Assembly (NCBI RefSeq): GCF_900109465.1
Contig: NZ_FOAZ01000001.1
Coordinates: forward strand, 62,001 to 126,000
Length of the DNA: 64,000 nucleotides
Direction: 5' to 3'
Source of the DNA: Streptacidiphilus jiangxiensis
Lineage (GTDB): Bacteria > Actinomycetota > Actinomycetes > Streptomycetales > Streptomycetaceae
In this document: one piece after another, positions 39,701 through 47,597 of the stretch
How positions within the stretch are numbered: the stretch's first letter is position 1
Layout of the letters: every line of letters starts with the position of its first letter
The notes under the pieces: generated by a model
Seen by the model: the letters and a program-made list of their open reading frames with translations, nothing else
What the model was told of the DNA's origin: nothing
Databases searched by the model: none
Program-made: the position numbers and the translations under genes

Positions 39701-40750
39701 GCCGGCTCGCTCGCCGCCGACCTGCGCGCGCTGGGACGCTACCGGGAGGCGCTGGACCTGGACCGGTCCACCTACCAGCGGATGCGGGAGGTGCTGGGCG
39801 AGGACGACCCGACGACCCTGCGCATCGCCAACAACCTGGCCGTCGACTACCGCTGCAACGGCGACTACGAGGCCGCCCGGGTGCTCGACGAGGAGGTCTA
39901 CGCGATCCGCGTCGAGGTGATCGGCGCGACGCACCCGCACACGCTCCAGTCCAAGGGCTCGATCGCCGAGGACCTGCGGGCACTGGGCGACTACAAGGCC
40001 TCGGTGGGCCTGCTCATGGAGTTCCGTGACGAGTACTCGATCCCGGTCCCGGACCTGCCCTCACTGCGCTACGCCAAGTCGCTGGCCGTGGCCCTGCGCA
40101 AGGACGGCCAGCAGAGCGACGCGCGCCGTCTCACCATCGAGACGTACAACCGCTATCTGGAGCGCTACAACTCCAACATCCCGGACGCGCTGTCCTGTGC
40201 GCTGAACCTGGCGGCGGAGTACTCGGCCTCCGGCGACAAGGAGGCGGCGACCGAGACCGCGAAGGAGATCTACGACCACCACGTCGAGGCGCTGGGCGAG
40301 CGACACCCCTCGACGCTGATCTGCGCCAACAACCTCAGCATCTACCTGCGGGACGGCGGTCGCGTCCAGGAGGCCGTGGTGCTCGGGCAGCGGACGCTGA
40401 TGATGCTGGAGGAGACGCTCGGGACCGAGCACCAGTACACCCTCATGTCGATGATCAACCTGGCCAACTCCTTCGGTGACAGCGGCGAGTTGCTCCAGGC
40501 GGAGACACTGGGCAGGCGGGCCCTGGACGGGCTCTCCGCACGCTACGGCGCCCTCCACCCCGACTGCGTCGTCGCGCAGATCAACCTCGCCATCACCTAC
40601 CGCGAACAGGGACGCCGGGCGGAGGCCCAGGATCTGCGCTCGTCGGCGCTGGACGAGCTGATCCGGCAGCTGGGCGACGAGCATCAGGCCGTGCAGAGTG
40701 CCCGCTCCTGGCGCCGGCTCGGGCGCGACCTGGAACTGCTGCCGCTCTGA
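36764..40750 (+). CDS. fxsT: FxsT: MinD-like ATPase, TIR-like, NB-ARC and TPR protein
   Basis: A 1328-residue multidomain protein. Residues 30-340 form a MinD/ParA-like ATPase with YSYKGGTGRTMALAN (35-41). Around 350-480 is a TIR-like segment (DVLLSYASEDRMWAEWIEWVL) that lacks the usual W-C-x-x-E region. NB-ARC follows with GLGGVGKTQVALEYAY (Walker A, near 545) and LLIFDNADD (Walker B, near 620). From about 890 to the end are tetratricopeptide repeats of the kinesin-light-chain type (repeated ALGE-H--TL). This is a STAND/NLR-like architecture. GTG 36764 has a GGGGGAGG site. The role with the FxS peptide is unknown. Confidence 0.88.
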   Translation: MSEQEPTYAGSATTPARGIPSAGLGGRIVTFYSYKGGTGRTMALANTAWILAANGKRVLTVDWDLEAPGLSRFFHPFLDQTALDASTGIVDLIHEYREQALERENRSDEWLARMVRVRPHALSINWQGFPGNGCLDFLSAGQAHGDYGATVANLNWDHFYEHVDGARFFHALREEMRRHYDYVLIDSRTGLSDIAEICTVEMPDDLVVCFTLSSQSIEGASEIARKIADRHSDRGIRLLPVPMRVDDGEKSKAEAGRALARKRFGQMPQQMSPAVRDRYWDAVEIPYVRFYAYEEILATFGDRSGPQGSLLAACERLVGQLTENSVSALPPMEEDIRLHYRDRFTRPHPTAREDVLLSYASEDRMWAEWIEWVLTRAGLRVVPRELGAMPRNDSDRVRDAVTRTVAVWSAPFARAMQARAARDILVGNPTEDSRELIPVRVGEARPTGLYSNANTVDLQRLDEPGAVTALLRAVGHSDNPPPETVPGEGPRYPGLRPAIWNLRLRNPAFTGRSTVLDRLRDQLRDKQRDRRSTVVLPTPQTLYGLGGVGKTQVALEYAYRFMADYDLIWWIEAEQPEQVATSLADLGRRLDLRVSENASETAELVKETLRSGSHAKARRWLLIFDNADDPSTIVRYFPGGPGDVLVTSRNQAWSGHAEALEVDVFQREESIEHLCRRNQGLSREDAGLVAEAVGDLPLAVEIATAWLETTGVPVQQYVTQLKNQAVSALAVNRPADYPMTFSATYNVSIARLRAEKPAAARLLQLCAFFAPDSIALSLFYSDQMIESLVPYSEELRDKNMMGTVIRALGRYGLAKVDNVSKTFQVHRMVQAVIRAELTADEEEKAIHEVHRVLVSARPDVGDTDDPNNWPAFQLIWPHLGPSNAENCDEPDTRQLLIDRVRYLWKRGDLDRGEELGRRLESAWVDKLGDDDRQTLQLQFQLGNVLRSTGRFAECLELDERVLEIQRRVLHDDHPQTLQTAGSLAADLRALGRYREALDLDRSTYQRMREVLGEDDPTTLRIANNLAVDYRCNGDYEAARVLDEEVYAIRVEVIGATHPHTLQSKGSIAEDLRALGDYKASVGLLMEFRDEYSIPVPDLPSLRYAKSLAVALRKDGQQSDARRLTIETYNRYLERYNSNIPDALSCALNLAAEYSASGDKEAATETAKEIYDHHVEALGERHPSTLICANNLSIYLRDGGRVQEAVVLGQRTLMMLEETLGTEHQYTLMSMINLANSFGDSGELLQAETLGRRALDGLSARYGALHPDCVVAQINLAITYREQGRRAEAQDLRSSALDELIRQLGDEHQAVQSARSWRRLGRDLELLPL

Positions 40751-40766
40751 CCGGCCGTGGGTGCAC

Positions 40767-40808
40767 GGCCGCGGGCCGGAACGCCTCCCTGCGTTCCGGC
40801 CCGCGGCC
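40767..40808. terminator. 18-bp perfect hairpin, bidirectional terminator
   Basis: GGCCGCGGGCCGGAACGC (40767-40784) and GCGTTCCGGCCCGCGGCC (40791-40808) are exact inverted arms with a 6-nt loop. It closes the Fxs operon and faces the convergent end of the alpha/beta hydrolase gene. Confidence 0.9.
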
Positions 40809-40826
40809 ACCGTGTGCGGGGCGGGG

Positions 40827-41735
40827 TCAGTGCGGCCAGGCCACCGCGCCCTCGCCCGGCTCCTGTGCGGCCCAGTGCAGCACGTCCGGCATCACCCGCA
40901 TCGCGCCGAAGTGGCCCTCGAACGGGCGGATGTCGACGCGGGCGTGCGGGATCCGCTCGCCCAGCCAGACCGTGTGCTCCACGGGTGCGTAGACGTCGTC
41001 CGCGCCGTGCCAGAGCAGCACCTCGCCGGGGATGTCGACGACGTCGAAGCCCCACGGCTGCCGGAACGCCAGCGCGTCGTCCACCCAGCCGCCGCGGTCG
41101 CGGCGCAGAGCCTCGCGGTAACTGGCCCGCAGGAGGCTGGTCATGGTGCCGCTGGCGAGCACCCAGCGGTCCGTGGCCGGGAGTTCCCCGCGCAGCTGGT
41201 CCAGCAGCCGCTGCGGGTCGTCCCGGATGTCGCGCGAGCGGATCCGCAGCGTGGTGGACAGGTGACGACCCTCGTCGTCGTCGCGCTCGCCCCTGCGGTA
41301 ACTGCCCCGGTTGCTGGCCGACATGCCGGCCTGCCAGTCCAGGCCCTCGGCGTGCCAGGGCGCGATGGAGACCAGGGCGGCCGTGCGCACCACCCGGTCC
41401 GCCAGCAGGGCCGCACAGGCCAGGGCATGGGGTGCGCCGCCGCTGCGCCCCACCACCGAGAAGCGTTCGATCCCGAGCTGCTCGGCGATGATGCGGACGT
41501 CCTCGGCCGCGTCGCTGACGCGGCGGCCCGGGAGCCGGTCCGACTCGCCGTAGCCGGGGCGGTCGAAGGTGATGACCCGCAGACCCAGCCGGGACAGCAG
41601 CGAGCTGCGGGGCGTCTGCCCGAGCCGGCTGCCCGGACTGCCGTGCATCAGGAAGACCGGCCGGCCGTCGGGTCTGCCCCAGGTCGCCGCCGCCAGTGTG
41701 CGCCCGTCGGCTGCCTTGACCTGTAGCTCCATCAC
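40827..41735 (-). CDS. Alpha/beta hydrolase
   Basis: A 302-residue alpha/beta-fold hydrolase. The oxyanion region is FLMHGSPGSRLGQTP, the nucleophile elbow is VVGRSGGAPHALA, a likely acid is in LLWHGADDVYAPVEH, and the catalytic His is in FEGHFGAMRVM. Substrate unknown. GTG 41735 is followed by ATG 41732. It is transcribed with the DUF4231 gene, ending against the Fxs operon terminator, and may be an accessory gene of that region. Confidence 0.87.
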   Translation of the reverse strand: MMELQVKAADGRTLAAATWGRPDGRPVFLMHGSPGSRLGQTPRSSLLSRLGLRVITFDRPGYGESDRLPGRRVSDAAEDVRIIAEQLGIERFSVVGRSGGAPHALACAALLADRVVRTAALVSIAPWHAEGLDWQAGMSASNRGSYRRGERDDDEGRHLSTTLRIRSRDIRDDPQRLLDQLRGELPATDRWVLASGTMTSLLRASYREALRRDRGGWVDDALAFRQPWGFDVVDIPGEVLLWHGADDVYAPVEHTVWLGERIPHARVDIRPFEGHFGAMRVMPDVLHWAAQEPGEGAVAWPH

Positions 41736-41807
41736 CCGGTGTCCCCTTCGTCGTCCGCGCAGGGTGGTCGTGCTCGCGGCGTGGCCGCCCTCCCAGGGAG
41801 AGGGCGC

Positions 41808-42725
41808 TCAGATCCGGCGGTCGCTGCGGGCACGCCAGACGGCCTGCTCCTTGGCGAGCGTGGACTCCGCCTCGCGGGCGAGGCGGGACCAGAGCTCCTC
41901 CGCTCCCGGTTCGGCCGGATTGAGCCTGGTGAGACGGTTCTCGATCTGCTCCAACTCCTTTGCGGCGACGCGGTAGGCGGCGGCCAGCGGGCGGAACTGC
42001 TTGAGCTGGGTCCACGCGGTGATCGCGGCGCCGAGGGTGGCGAAGGTGCCCAGCGCGTGGAAGTGCAGGGCGCCGGACATCTGCAGCAGGGCCAGGGCGA
42101 AGCCGAAGCAGATCGCGGCGAGGGTGGCGAGCGACCAGACGGTGCTCTTGTTGTCGTAGGCGTCGGCCTTGCCGATGTACCAGACCCGCTGGGCGCGCAC
42201 CCGCTCGCGCAGGTACACCTCGCGGCGCACGGCGAGACCCTGGCCGCGCAGCCGGGCCATCTCGGCGGTGACGGCCGGCTGCGCTTCCGCGTCGATCACG
42301 CCGAGGCCGCGGTAGATCTCGAAGATCTCGCTGAGCTCGTCGAGGAACTGCTCGTCCGCGTCGGGTGAGAAGGCCGGGCCGTCGAAGGGCCGTGACCTGA
42401 TCGAGTAGCGCCAGACCAGGCCTTTGATGGCCTCGGCCGCGGCGCGGCTCTCGAACCAGAGCGTCTGCGGGTGCTTGGCCCGTAGTCGGCTCCAGTAGTA
42501 GAACGCGCACAGGAACGCGGCGACGGACAGGGCGGGGGAGATGTCGATGCCGTCGGCTCGCCAGTCCCCGATGCCCAGCGCGGAGGCGGCGAACAGCGCG
42601 AGGATCTGTCCGCCGTACCAGCGCGTCGCCCGCTGCTGTTCGTTCACCGCGACCTGGTCGATGGTCGGGTATGGCTCCGGGATGAGTGCGTCCTCGCGGA
42701 ACTCCCGGGCAGAGATCTGGACCAT
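41808..42725 (-). CDS. DUF4231 (SLATT-like) membrane protein
   Basis: A 305-residue protein with two hydrophobic pairs: ALFAASALGIGDW with PALSVAAFLCAFYYWSRL (about 45-85), and STVWSLATLAAICFGFALALL with FATLGAAITAW (about 200-250). Long charged helices lie between and after them (YRVAAKELEQIENRL). This arrangement matches DUF4231, related to SLATT domains predicted to be pore-forming effectors in bacterial conflict systems. ATG 42725 with GAGGGGGAG upstream. The link to the adjacent TIR/NB-ARC gene is by position only. Confidence 0.7.
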   Translation of the reverse strand: MVQISAREFREDALIPEPYPTIDQVAVNEQQRATRWYGGQILALFAASALGIGDWRADGIDISPALSVAAFLCAFYYWSRLRAKHPQTLWFESRAAAEAIKGLVWRYSIRSRPFDGPAFSPDADEQFLDELSEIFEIYRGLGVIDAEAQPAVTAEMARLRGQGLAVRREVYLRERVRAQRVWYIGKADAYDNKSTVWSLATLAAICFGFALALLQMSGALHFHALGTFATLGAAITAWTQLKQFRPLAAAYRVAAKELEQIENRLTRLNPAEPGAEELWSRLAREAESTLAKEQAVWRARSDRRI

Positions 42726-42859
42726 GACCGACTCCCCCTCATGCTCGCCCCGAATAAGTGTCAACCTGCCCAGCGTCCGTGCACAGCACACGTATTCGCT
42801 GAATCGGTGAGCGGAGGAGAAGGGTCCGCCTCGGCTTCGCCCCTGGTGATGACGGAGTG

Positions 42860-43609
42860 TCAGAAGGCGTAGAAGATGCGGTCCTTGTGCTCGGCCATCA
42901 GCTTGGCGTTCCAGTCGGTGCCGCCGTCGACGTTGCCCGAGCGGAACAGCGGCGGCGTGGCGCCGGCCGCGGCCAGCTTGCCGACCGCGACGGCGACCAC
43001 GGACTGCATCAGCGCGACGGTGGTCAGCGTGGAGACGGGACCGAAGGTGGTCTGCGCGCCGGGTGCGGTCAGCTCGCCGTCCCCGACCGCGATCTTGCTG
43101 TCCAGGACGAGATCGCAGACGTCCTTGAGGTAGAGCCCGTCCGGGTGCTGCGAGGTGACCTGGGCCGGGTAGGCCAGCGAGGTCACGCCGATCACGGTCA
43201 GACCGCGCGAGCGGGCGTGGCGAGCCAGCTCGACCGGCATCACCTGGCGGCCGGAGAGCGAGATCACGAACAGCAGGTCGCCGGCCCGGGCCGGGCCCGC
43301 GTCCAGCGTCGCCGTCGCCAACCCCGGTACTCGCTCCAGGGCGCTGCCCAGGTGTGCGGGCACGACGTCCACGCCGATCACGCCAGGGACGGCGAGCAGG
43401 TTCATCAGGACCAGGCCGCCGGCCCGGTAGACGACGTCCTGGGCCGGGAGGGAGGAGTGCCCGGCGCCGAAGGTGAAGATCCGGCCTCCCTCCTGCACGG
43501 TCCGCGCCAGCGCCTCGGCCGCGGCCTCGATACCGGCGGCCTCCTCGTCCCTGATCCGCTGCAGGTGGGCGATGGCGGCGTCGAGGTACTGACCGGCGAG
43601 ATCGCTCAT
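42860..43609 (-). CDS. SIS-domain phosphosugar-binding protein
   Basis: A 249-residue sugar isomerase-fold protein. RIFTFGAGHSSLPAQDVVYRAGG and DLLFVISLSGRQVMPVELARHARSRGLTVIGVTS are the SIS phosphosugar-binding blocks, and the end FRSGNVDGGTDWNAKLM is typical of DUF2529/SIS proteins paired with dmdR1 in streptomycetes. Probably binds a sugar phosphate. ATG 43609 is chosen over a longer open frame. It is divergent from dmdR1. Confidence 0.88.
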   Translation of the reverse strand: MSDLAGQYLDAAIAHLQRIRDEEAAGIEAAAEALARTVQEGGRIFTFGAGHSSLPAQDVVYRAGGLVLMNLLAVPGVIGVDVVPAHLGSALERVPGLATATLDAGPARAGDLLFVISLSGRQVMPVELARHARSRGLTVIGVTSLAYPAQVTSQHPDGLYLKDVCDLVLDSKIAVGDGELTAPGAQTTFGPVSTLTTVALMQSVVAVAVGKLAAAGATPPLFRSGNVDGGTDWNAKLMAEHKDRIFYAF

Positions 43610-43791
43610 CGGGTTTCGGCTCCCCTGAGTAGCTGAGTAGTGACTGGCACGGTGGTGGTTCGGCGGTCCCGCTGTCAACATCGCGGGCCGCCTGTCACGG
43701 GGCCGTCCGGGTTGTCGGCCCGATGCGCAAGAATTGAGAGCGCCCCGGAAGCGCGACCGGAGCACATTCGAGGAACGGAGCCCGCGGTCCG

Positions 43792-44475
43792 ATGTCTGGT
43801 CTGATCGATACCACTGAGATGTACTTGCGGACGATCTTCGAGCTCGAGGAGGAAGGCATCGTCCCGATGCGCGCCCGGATCGCGGAGCGCCTGGAGCAGA
43901 GCGGGCCGACCGTCAGCCAGACGGTCGCCCGGATGGAACGCGACGGCCTGCTCACGGTCGCCGGGGACCGCCACCTGGAGCTGACGGCCGAGGGCCGCAA
44001 GCTCGCGGTCCGCGTCATGCGCAAGCACCGCATCGCGGAGTGCCTGCTGGTCGACGTGATCGGCCTGGAGTGGGAGCAGGTGCACGCGGAGGCGTGCCGT
44101 TGGGAGCACGTCATGAGCGAGGCCGTCGAGCGCCGCGTCCTGGAGCTGCTGCGGCACCCCACGCAGTCCCCCTACGGCAACCCGATCCCGGGCCTGGAGG
44201 AGCTGGGGGAGACCCCGGCGGACGAGGGCGAGTCCCTGGTCACCCTCGACGAGCTGGCCGGCGGCGCCGAGGGGCGGAGCGTCGTGGTCCGCCGCATCGG
44301 TGAGCCGATCCAGACGGACGCCCAGCTCATGTACACCCTCCGCCGCGCGGGCGTGCAGCCCGGCGCGGTGGTGAACGTGACGCAGTCCACCGGCGGCGTC
44401 CTGGTCGGCAGCGGCGGCGAGGCGGCCGAACTCGGCCGCGACATCGCGGCCCACGTCTTCGTCGCCAAGGCCTGA
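43792..44475 (+). CDS. dmdR1: Iron-dependent DtxR-family repressor
   Basis: A 227-residue metalloregulator matching DmdR1/IdeR. The start is LIDTTEMYLRTIFELEEEG, the recognition helix is QSGPTVSQTVARMERDGLL, and RVMRKHRIAECLLVDVIGLEWEQVHAEACRWEHVMSEAVERR holds the metal ligands (His, Glu, Cys). The C-terminal SH3-like domain follows. It binds Fe(II) and represses siderophore and uptake genes. In S. coelicolor an antiparallel gene, adm, overlaps dmdR1; an antisense frame is open here too. No iron-box palindrome was found upstream. Confidence 0.92.
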   Translation: MSGLIDTTEMYLRTIFELEEEGIVPMRARIAERLEQSGPTVSQTVARMERDGLLTVAGDRHLELTAEGRKLAVRVMRKHRIAECLLVDVIGLEWEQVHAEACRWEHVMSEAVERRVLELLRHPTQSPYGNPIPGLEELGETPADEGESLVTLDELAGGAEGRSVVVRRIGEPIQTDAQLMYTLRRAGVQPGAVVNVTQSTGGVLVGSGGEAAELGRDIAAHVFVAKA

Positions 44476-44496
44476 CCCCTTTCGTTCCCACCTGTG

Positions 44497-44650
44497 GTTG
44501 CACCACCTCCAGGGGCGCGAGGAACGGCGCGAGAAACCACCCGGGGCGGATGGCCCTGAACGTTGAGGACCATCCGCACGCCGGTGGCTTGTCGCGCCCG
44601 CGCGGCGGAGCCGCAAATTGGTAGGGCCTCGCGCCTTGGGGGGTTGCAAC
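44497..44650. repeat. Inverted-repeat element, copy f, interrupted
   Basis: GGTTGCACCACCTCCAGGGG opens the element and GGGGGGTTGCAAC closes it. The core GCGGATGGCCCT and GGACCATCCGCAC with GGTGGCTTGTCGCG is present, but the right arm is interrupted by CGCGGCGGAGCCGCAAATTG (44601-44620). That 20-mer recurs with one change at 44685-44704, so a second repeat has been inserted or duplicated here. It follows the dmdR1 stop. Confidence 0.75.
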
Positions 44651-45020
44651 TGCTGCGGGAGCGAAGTCGACCCGGGTCCCGCCCCGCGGCGGAGCCGCAA
44701 ATCGGCGGAGCCTCGTGCCCCTCGTGCCCCTCGGGCGCCTACGGCGCAAAAGGCGGGGGCGAGGGGCCTCGGCTCTTTTCCCCGAGCGCCGAGGTCCCTC
44801 GCCTGCCCCCCTGTTTGTTCCCCGCCCCGAACCCCCGAACCGTGCCCGGCTTCCCCTCCGGGCGCCCCCTGGTGTGCGCCGCGCTCTCCTCTCGTTCGGG
44901 TTCGGCGCTTACGCAGCAATTCATTTCCTCGGCAGATCTCGGCAATCCTTGAGCCCGGTCACTCAAAAGTGGGGCTTTTCCACACTTTCGTGTGGGTAGC
45001 CTCTTCGATCCCGGACATGA
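44651..45020. other. Non-coding gap with GC-rich repeats then AT-richer hairpins
   Basis: No credible gene was found. The left half repeats CGCGGCGGAGCCGCAAAT. The right part is AT-richer and contains AAAAG...CTTTT (44965-44977) and CACAC...GTGTG (44981-44994), two short inverted repeats. The gap lies between convergent genes, so a promoter or small RNA there would be unexpected but possible. Confidence 0.4.
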
Positions 45021-45072
45021 CTGTGCCCCCGGTCGACCGCGGGAAGCGACACCGCGGGACTCGGGGGCACAG
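45021..45072. terminator. Hairpin after the Prim-Pol-like gene
   Basis: CTGTGCCCCC (45021-45030) pairs with GGGGGCACAG (45063-45072); inside, two CCGCGG-type halves can pair again. It lies 17 bp beyond the stop of the leftward gene ending at 45090 and probably terminates it. Confidence 0.7.
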
Positions 45073-45089
45073 GGGATTGCCGGGCTCAG

Positions 45090-45800
45090 CTACTGCCCCG
45101 CATGAGCGGGCAGCGGCGCCTCTCGGCCGCAGGCGTAAGCAATGGGGTTGATGACCTCGGCCGCCTCCGGCAGCCAGCGGTTCAGCGCGGTGGGCTCCCG
45201 AGCCCACTGCGCGTAACCGAGTGCGCCGATGCGGGTCGGCGGCGCGACGATCCAGCCGCCCTCGCCGTGACCGACGAGGTCCAGCCGACCGGGGCCCCAG
45301 CCGAGGCGGCGGAGCATGTCCGGCAGCTTGGACAGTGCGCCCGGCAGCACCAGGAAGACCAGCCGGCGGCCGCGCCCGGGGCCGCCCGGCATCGCGAGGA
45401 CGGGGCCGAGCTGCAGGCCCATCCGCTCCATGCGGGCCAGCGCCAGACAGCCGGCCACCTCCGGCACGTCGATCGCGTCGAACGAGCGGCCCGTCGGCAG
45501 CAGGATCGAGGCCTGGGGGTTCTCCGTCCACCAGCGCCGCACCACGCCGGGGCCGGAGCTGGCGCGGCGCGTCCAGTCGCGCGTCGCCGGGTGCGCGCCC
45601 GGCATCGGGCAGCCGAGGTCGCCGCACGAGCAGCGCGGCGGGCCGTCGTCCTCCACCAGCCAGGCACCGGGGGAGACCTCCCAGTGCCGCTCCTCCGCAT
45701 ACGTCACCGCCGCCTGCAACAGCAGATCCCGCGCGCCCCTCCCGGTGTCCGCGCGGCCTTCCTGCTCGGTGGCTCCCAGGGTGTCTTCCACGTGCTGCAC
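45090..45800 (-). CDS. Bifunctional primase/polymerase-like protein (Prim-Pol)
   Basis: A 236-residue protein matching the short actinobacterial Prim-Pol family: AVTYAEERHWEVSPGAWLVEDDGPPRCSCGDLGCPMPGAHPATRDW with a Cys/His cluster that may bind zinc, then ILLPTGRSFDAIDVPEVAG with the acidic metal-ligand positions, and GGWIVAPPTRIG. Many such proteins are annotated as DNA primase/polymerase but activity is untested. GTG 45798-45800 is used; GTG 45789-45791 is possible. Confidence 0.8.
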   Translation of the reverse strand: MQHVEDTLGATEQEGRADTGRGARDLLLQAAVTYAEERHWEVSPGAWLVEDDGPPRCSCGDLGCPMPGAHPATRDWTRRASSGPGVVRRWWTENPQASILLPTGRSFDAIDVPEVAGCLALARMERMGLQLGPVLAMPGGPGRGRRLVFLVLPGALSKLPDMLRRLGWGPGRLDLVGHGEGGWIVAPPTRIGALGYAQWAREPTALNRWLPEAAEVINPIAYACGREAPLPAHAGQ

Positions 45801-46085
45801 AACTCGGCGGCGGAGCAGGAGTTACGGGTGATCGGCAAAAGTCGGCCAATCAGGACGCGCCGGGTGGGGCGCGCGGTTGCACGCCAGGGGGCGCACGGGG
45901 GGTGCACCCGGGGTGAGCGGGTATTTGTGCCCCCGATGCTTCGCTACGCTGGTCAGCAGTCGGCCCAATGTCGCTCTTTCCCAGCCATTGACCGCTCTTG
46001 ACACCTCGTGACGCATCACCGGAACGCATCAGGGGAATGCTCCTGTCCTGCGACCTCCGACTCTCCAGGGGAGGCAGTGACGTCC

Positions 46086-47465
46086 ATGGCCGCCAGACCG
46101 CTCGTCGCACGACAGCCCAACGAACGGCTCCAGGCGCTGATCCAGGAGGCAGGCTGCTCCAACGCGGGGCTGGCCCGCCGGGTCAACCTCTGCGGGGCCG
46201 AGCACGCACTGGACCTGCGGTACGACAAGACCTCGGTCGCCCGCTGGCTGCGGGGCCAGCAGCCGCGCGGACAGGCCCCGGCCGTCATCGCCGAGGCGAT
46301 CGGTCGCAAGCTGGGTCGTTCCGTCACGGTCGACGAGATCGGCATGTCCGACGGCAAGAGCCACGCGTCAGGCGTCGGCCTGCAGTTCGCCCCGACGCTG
46401 CCCGACGCGATCGAGCACGTCAGCGAGCTGTGGCGGAGCGACGTGGGCCGCAGGGACTTCCTCAGCGGCGCCTCGGTCGCCGCGGCCGCGCTGGTCGAGC
46501 CCAGCCGTGACTGGCTGATCACCGGGCCGGATCTCTCCGTCGCCCGCACCGGCGGACCGCGCGTCGGCCTCGCCGACGTGGAGGCGGTGCAGGCCACCAC
46601 CCAGATGCTGGTCGACCTCGACCACCGCTTCGGCAGCGGCCACGTCCGGCCGGTGGTCGTCCACTATCTCAACTCCGTGGTCTCCGGCCTGCTCGCGGGC
46701 GCCTACAAGGAGGAGACGGGCCGCAAGCTCTTCGGCGCCGTGGCCCGGCTGACCGAGCTGGCCGGCTACATGGCGATCGACACCGGCCAACCGGGCCTGG
46801 CCCAGCGCTACTACATCCAGGCGCTGCGGCTGGCCCAGGCGGCCGGCGACCGCGCGTACGGCGGCTACGTGCTGGCCTCGTCGATGAGCCACCTCGCCGC
46901 CGCACTCGGGAACCCGCGCGAGATCGCACAGTTGGCCCGGGCCGCCCAGGAGGGCGCGCGCGGCCAGGCCACCCCGACGGCCATGGCGATGTTCTACGCC
47001 GCCGAGGCCCGCGGCCATGCGCTGCTCGGCGACAGCCGCAGCTGCGACGCGGTGGCCGGGCTGGCCCTGGAGCAGTTGGAGCACAGTCGTCCCGAGGAGG
47101 ACCCGGACTGGATCGGCCACTTCGACCACGCCTACCTCGCCGACGAACTCGCGCACTGCCACCGGGATCTGGAGCAGCCGCGGCAGAGCGCCCGGCAGGC
47201 GCGTGAGGCGCTGCGCGGCCACCCGGAGTCGCGGGTCCGCCGTCGTGCCGTCGACCTCGTCCTGCTGGCCATCGCTCAGCTCCAGTTGCGCGAGGTGGAC
47301 GAGGCCTGCGACACGGGCGCACACGCCATGGAGCTGATGTCCGGTCTGCGTTCGGCACGGGGCACCGAGTACCTGGACGACTTCCGCCGGATGCTGGAGC
47401 CCTACCGCAACCAGCGCTCCGTGCAGGAGTTCCAGGCGCGGGCGATGGCGGAGGCCGCGGCCTGA
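46086..47465 (+). CDS. TPR-type transcriptional regulator with N-terminal HTH-like region
   Basis: A 459-residue regulator. The start ARQPNERLQALIQEAGCSNAGLARRVN and DKTSVARWLRGQQPRGQAP form a helix-turn-helix-like region. A LWRSDVGRRDFLSGASVAAAALVEPSRDWL segment follows, and the rest is helical TPR-like repeats (AQRYYIQALRLAQAAGDRAYG, YLADELAHCHRDLEQP). The layout recalls Nsd-type regulators of streptomycete antibiotic production, but I cannot assign it to NsdA or NsdB. ATG 46086 follows GGGGAGG by 11 nt; an in-frame GTG at 46077 is too close to it. Confidence 0.82.
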   Translation: MAARPLVARQPNERLQALIQEAGCSNAGLARRVNLCGAEHALDLRYDKTSVARWLRGQQPRGQAPAVIAEAIGRKLGRSVTVDEIGMSDGKSHASGVGLQFAPTLPDAIEHVSELWRSDVGRRDFLSGASVAAAALVEPSRDWLITGPDLSVARTGGPRVGLADVEAVQATTQMLVDLDHRFGSGHVRPVVVHYLNSVVSGLLAGAYKEETGRKLFGAVARLTELAGYMAIDTGQPGLAQRYYIQALRLAQAAGDRAYGGYVLASSMSHLAAALGNPREIAQLARAAQEGARGQATPTAMAMFYAAEARGHALLGDSRSCDAVAGLALEQLEHSRPEEDPDWIGHFDHAYLADELAHCHRDLEQPRQSARQAREALRGHPESRVRRRAVDLVLLAIAQLQLREVDEACDTGAHAMELMSGLRSARGTEYLDDFRRMLEPYRNQRSVQEFQARAMAEAAA

Positions 47466-47597
47466 GCCGCGGTGGGCGGGCAGATGACGCGGATGTGGGG
47501 GACCGGTGAGACCAGTCCCCCCAGGATGGTCACCCGTTGGTGTGAACGGGTAGCGTGTGCCGCGTTGTGAGCGCCGCCCACACCTAAGGAAGAGCGC

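Noticed and set aside
36434..39940. A 1168-codon minus-strand frame across fxsC and fxsT
   Set aside because: It is antisense to recognisable domains and has the skewed composition of high-GC shadow frames.
44970..45151. Small plus-strand gene starting near 45017
   Set aside because: No ribosome site, and the frame crosses a clear terminator hairpin and the antisense of the Prim-Pol gene.
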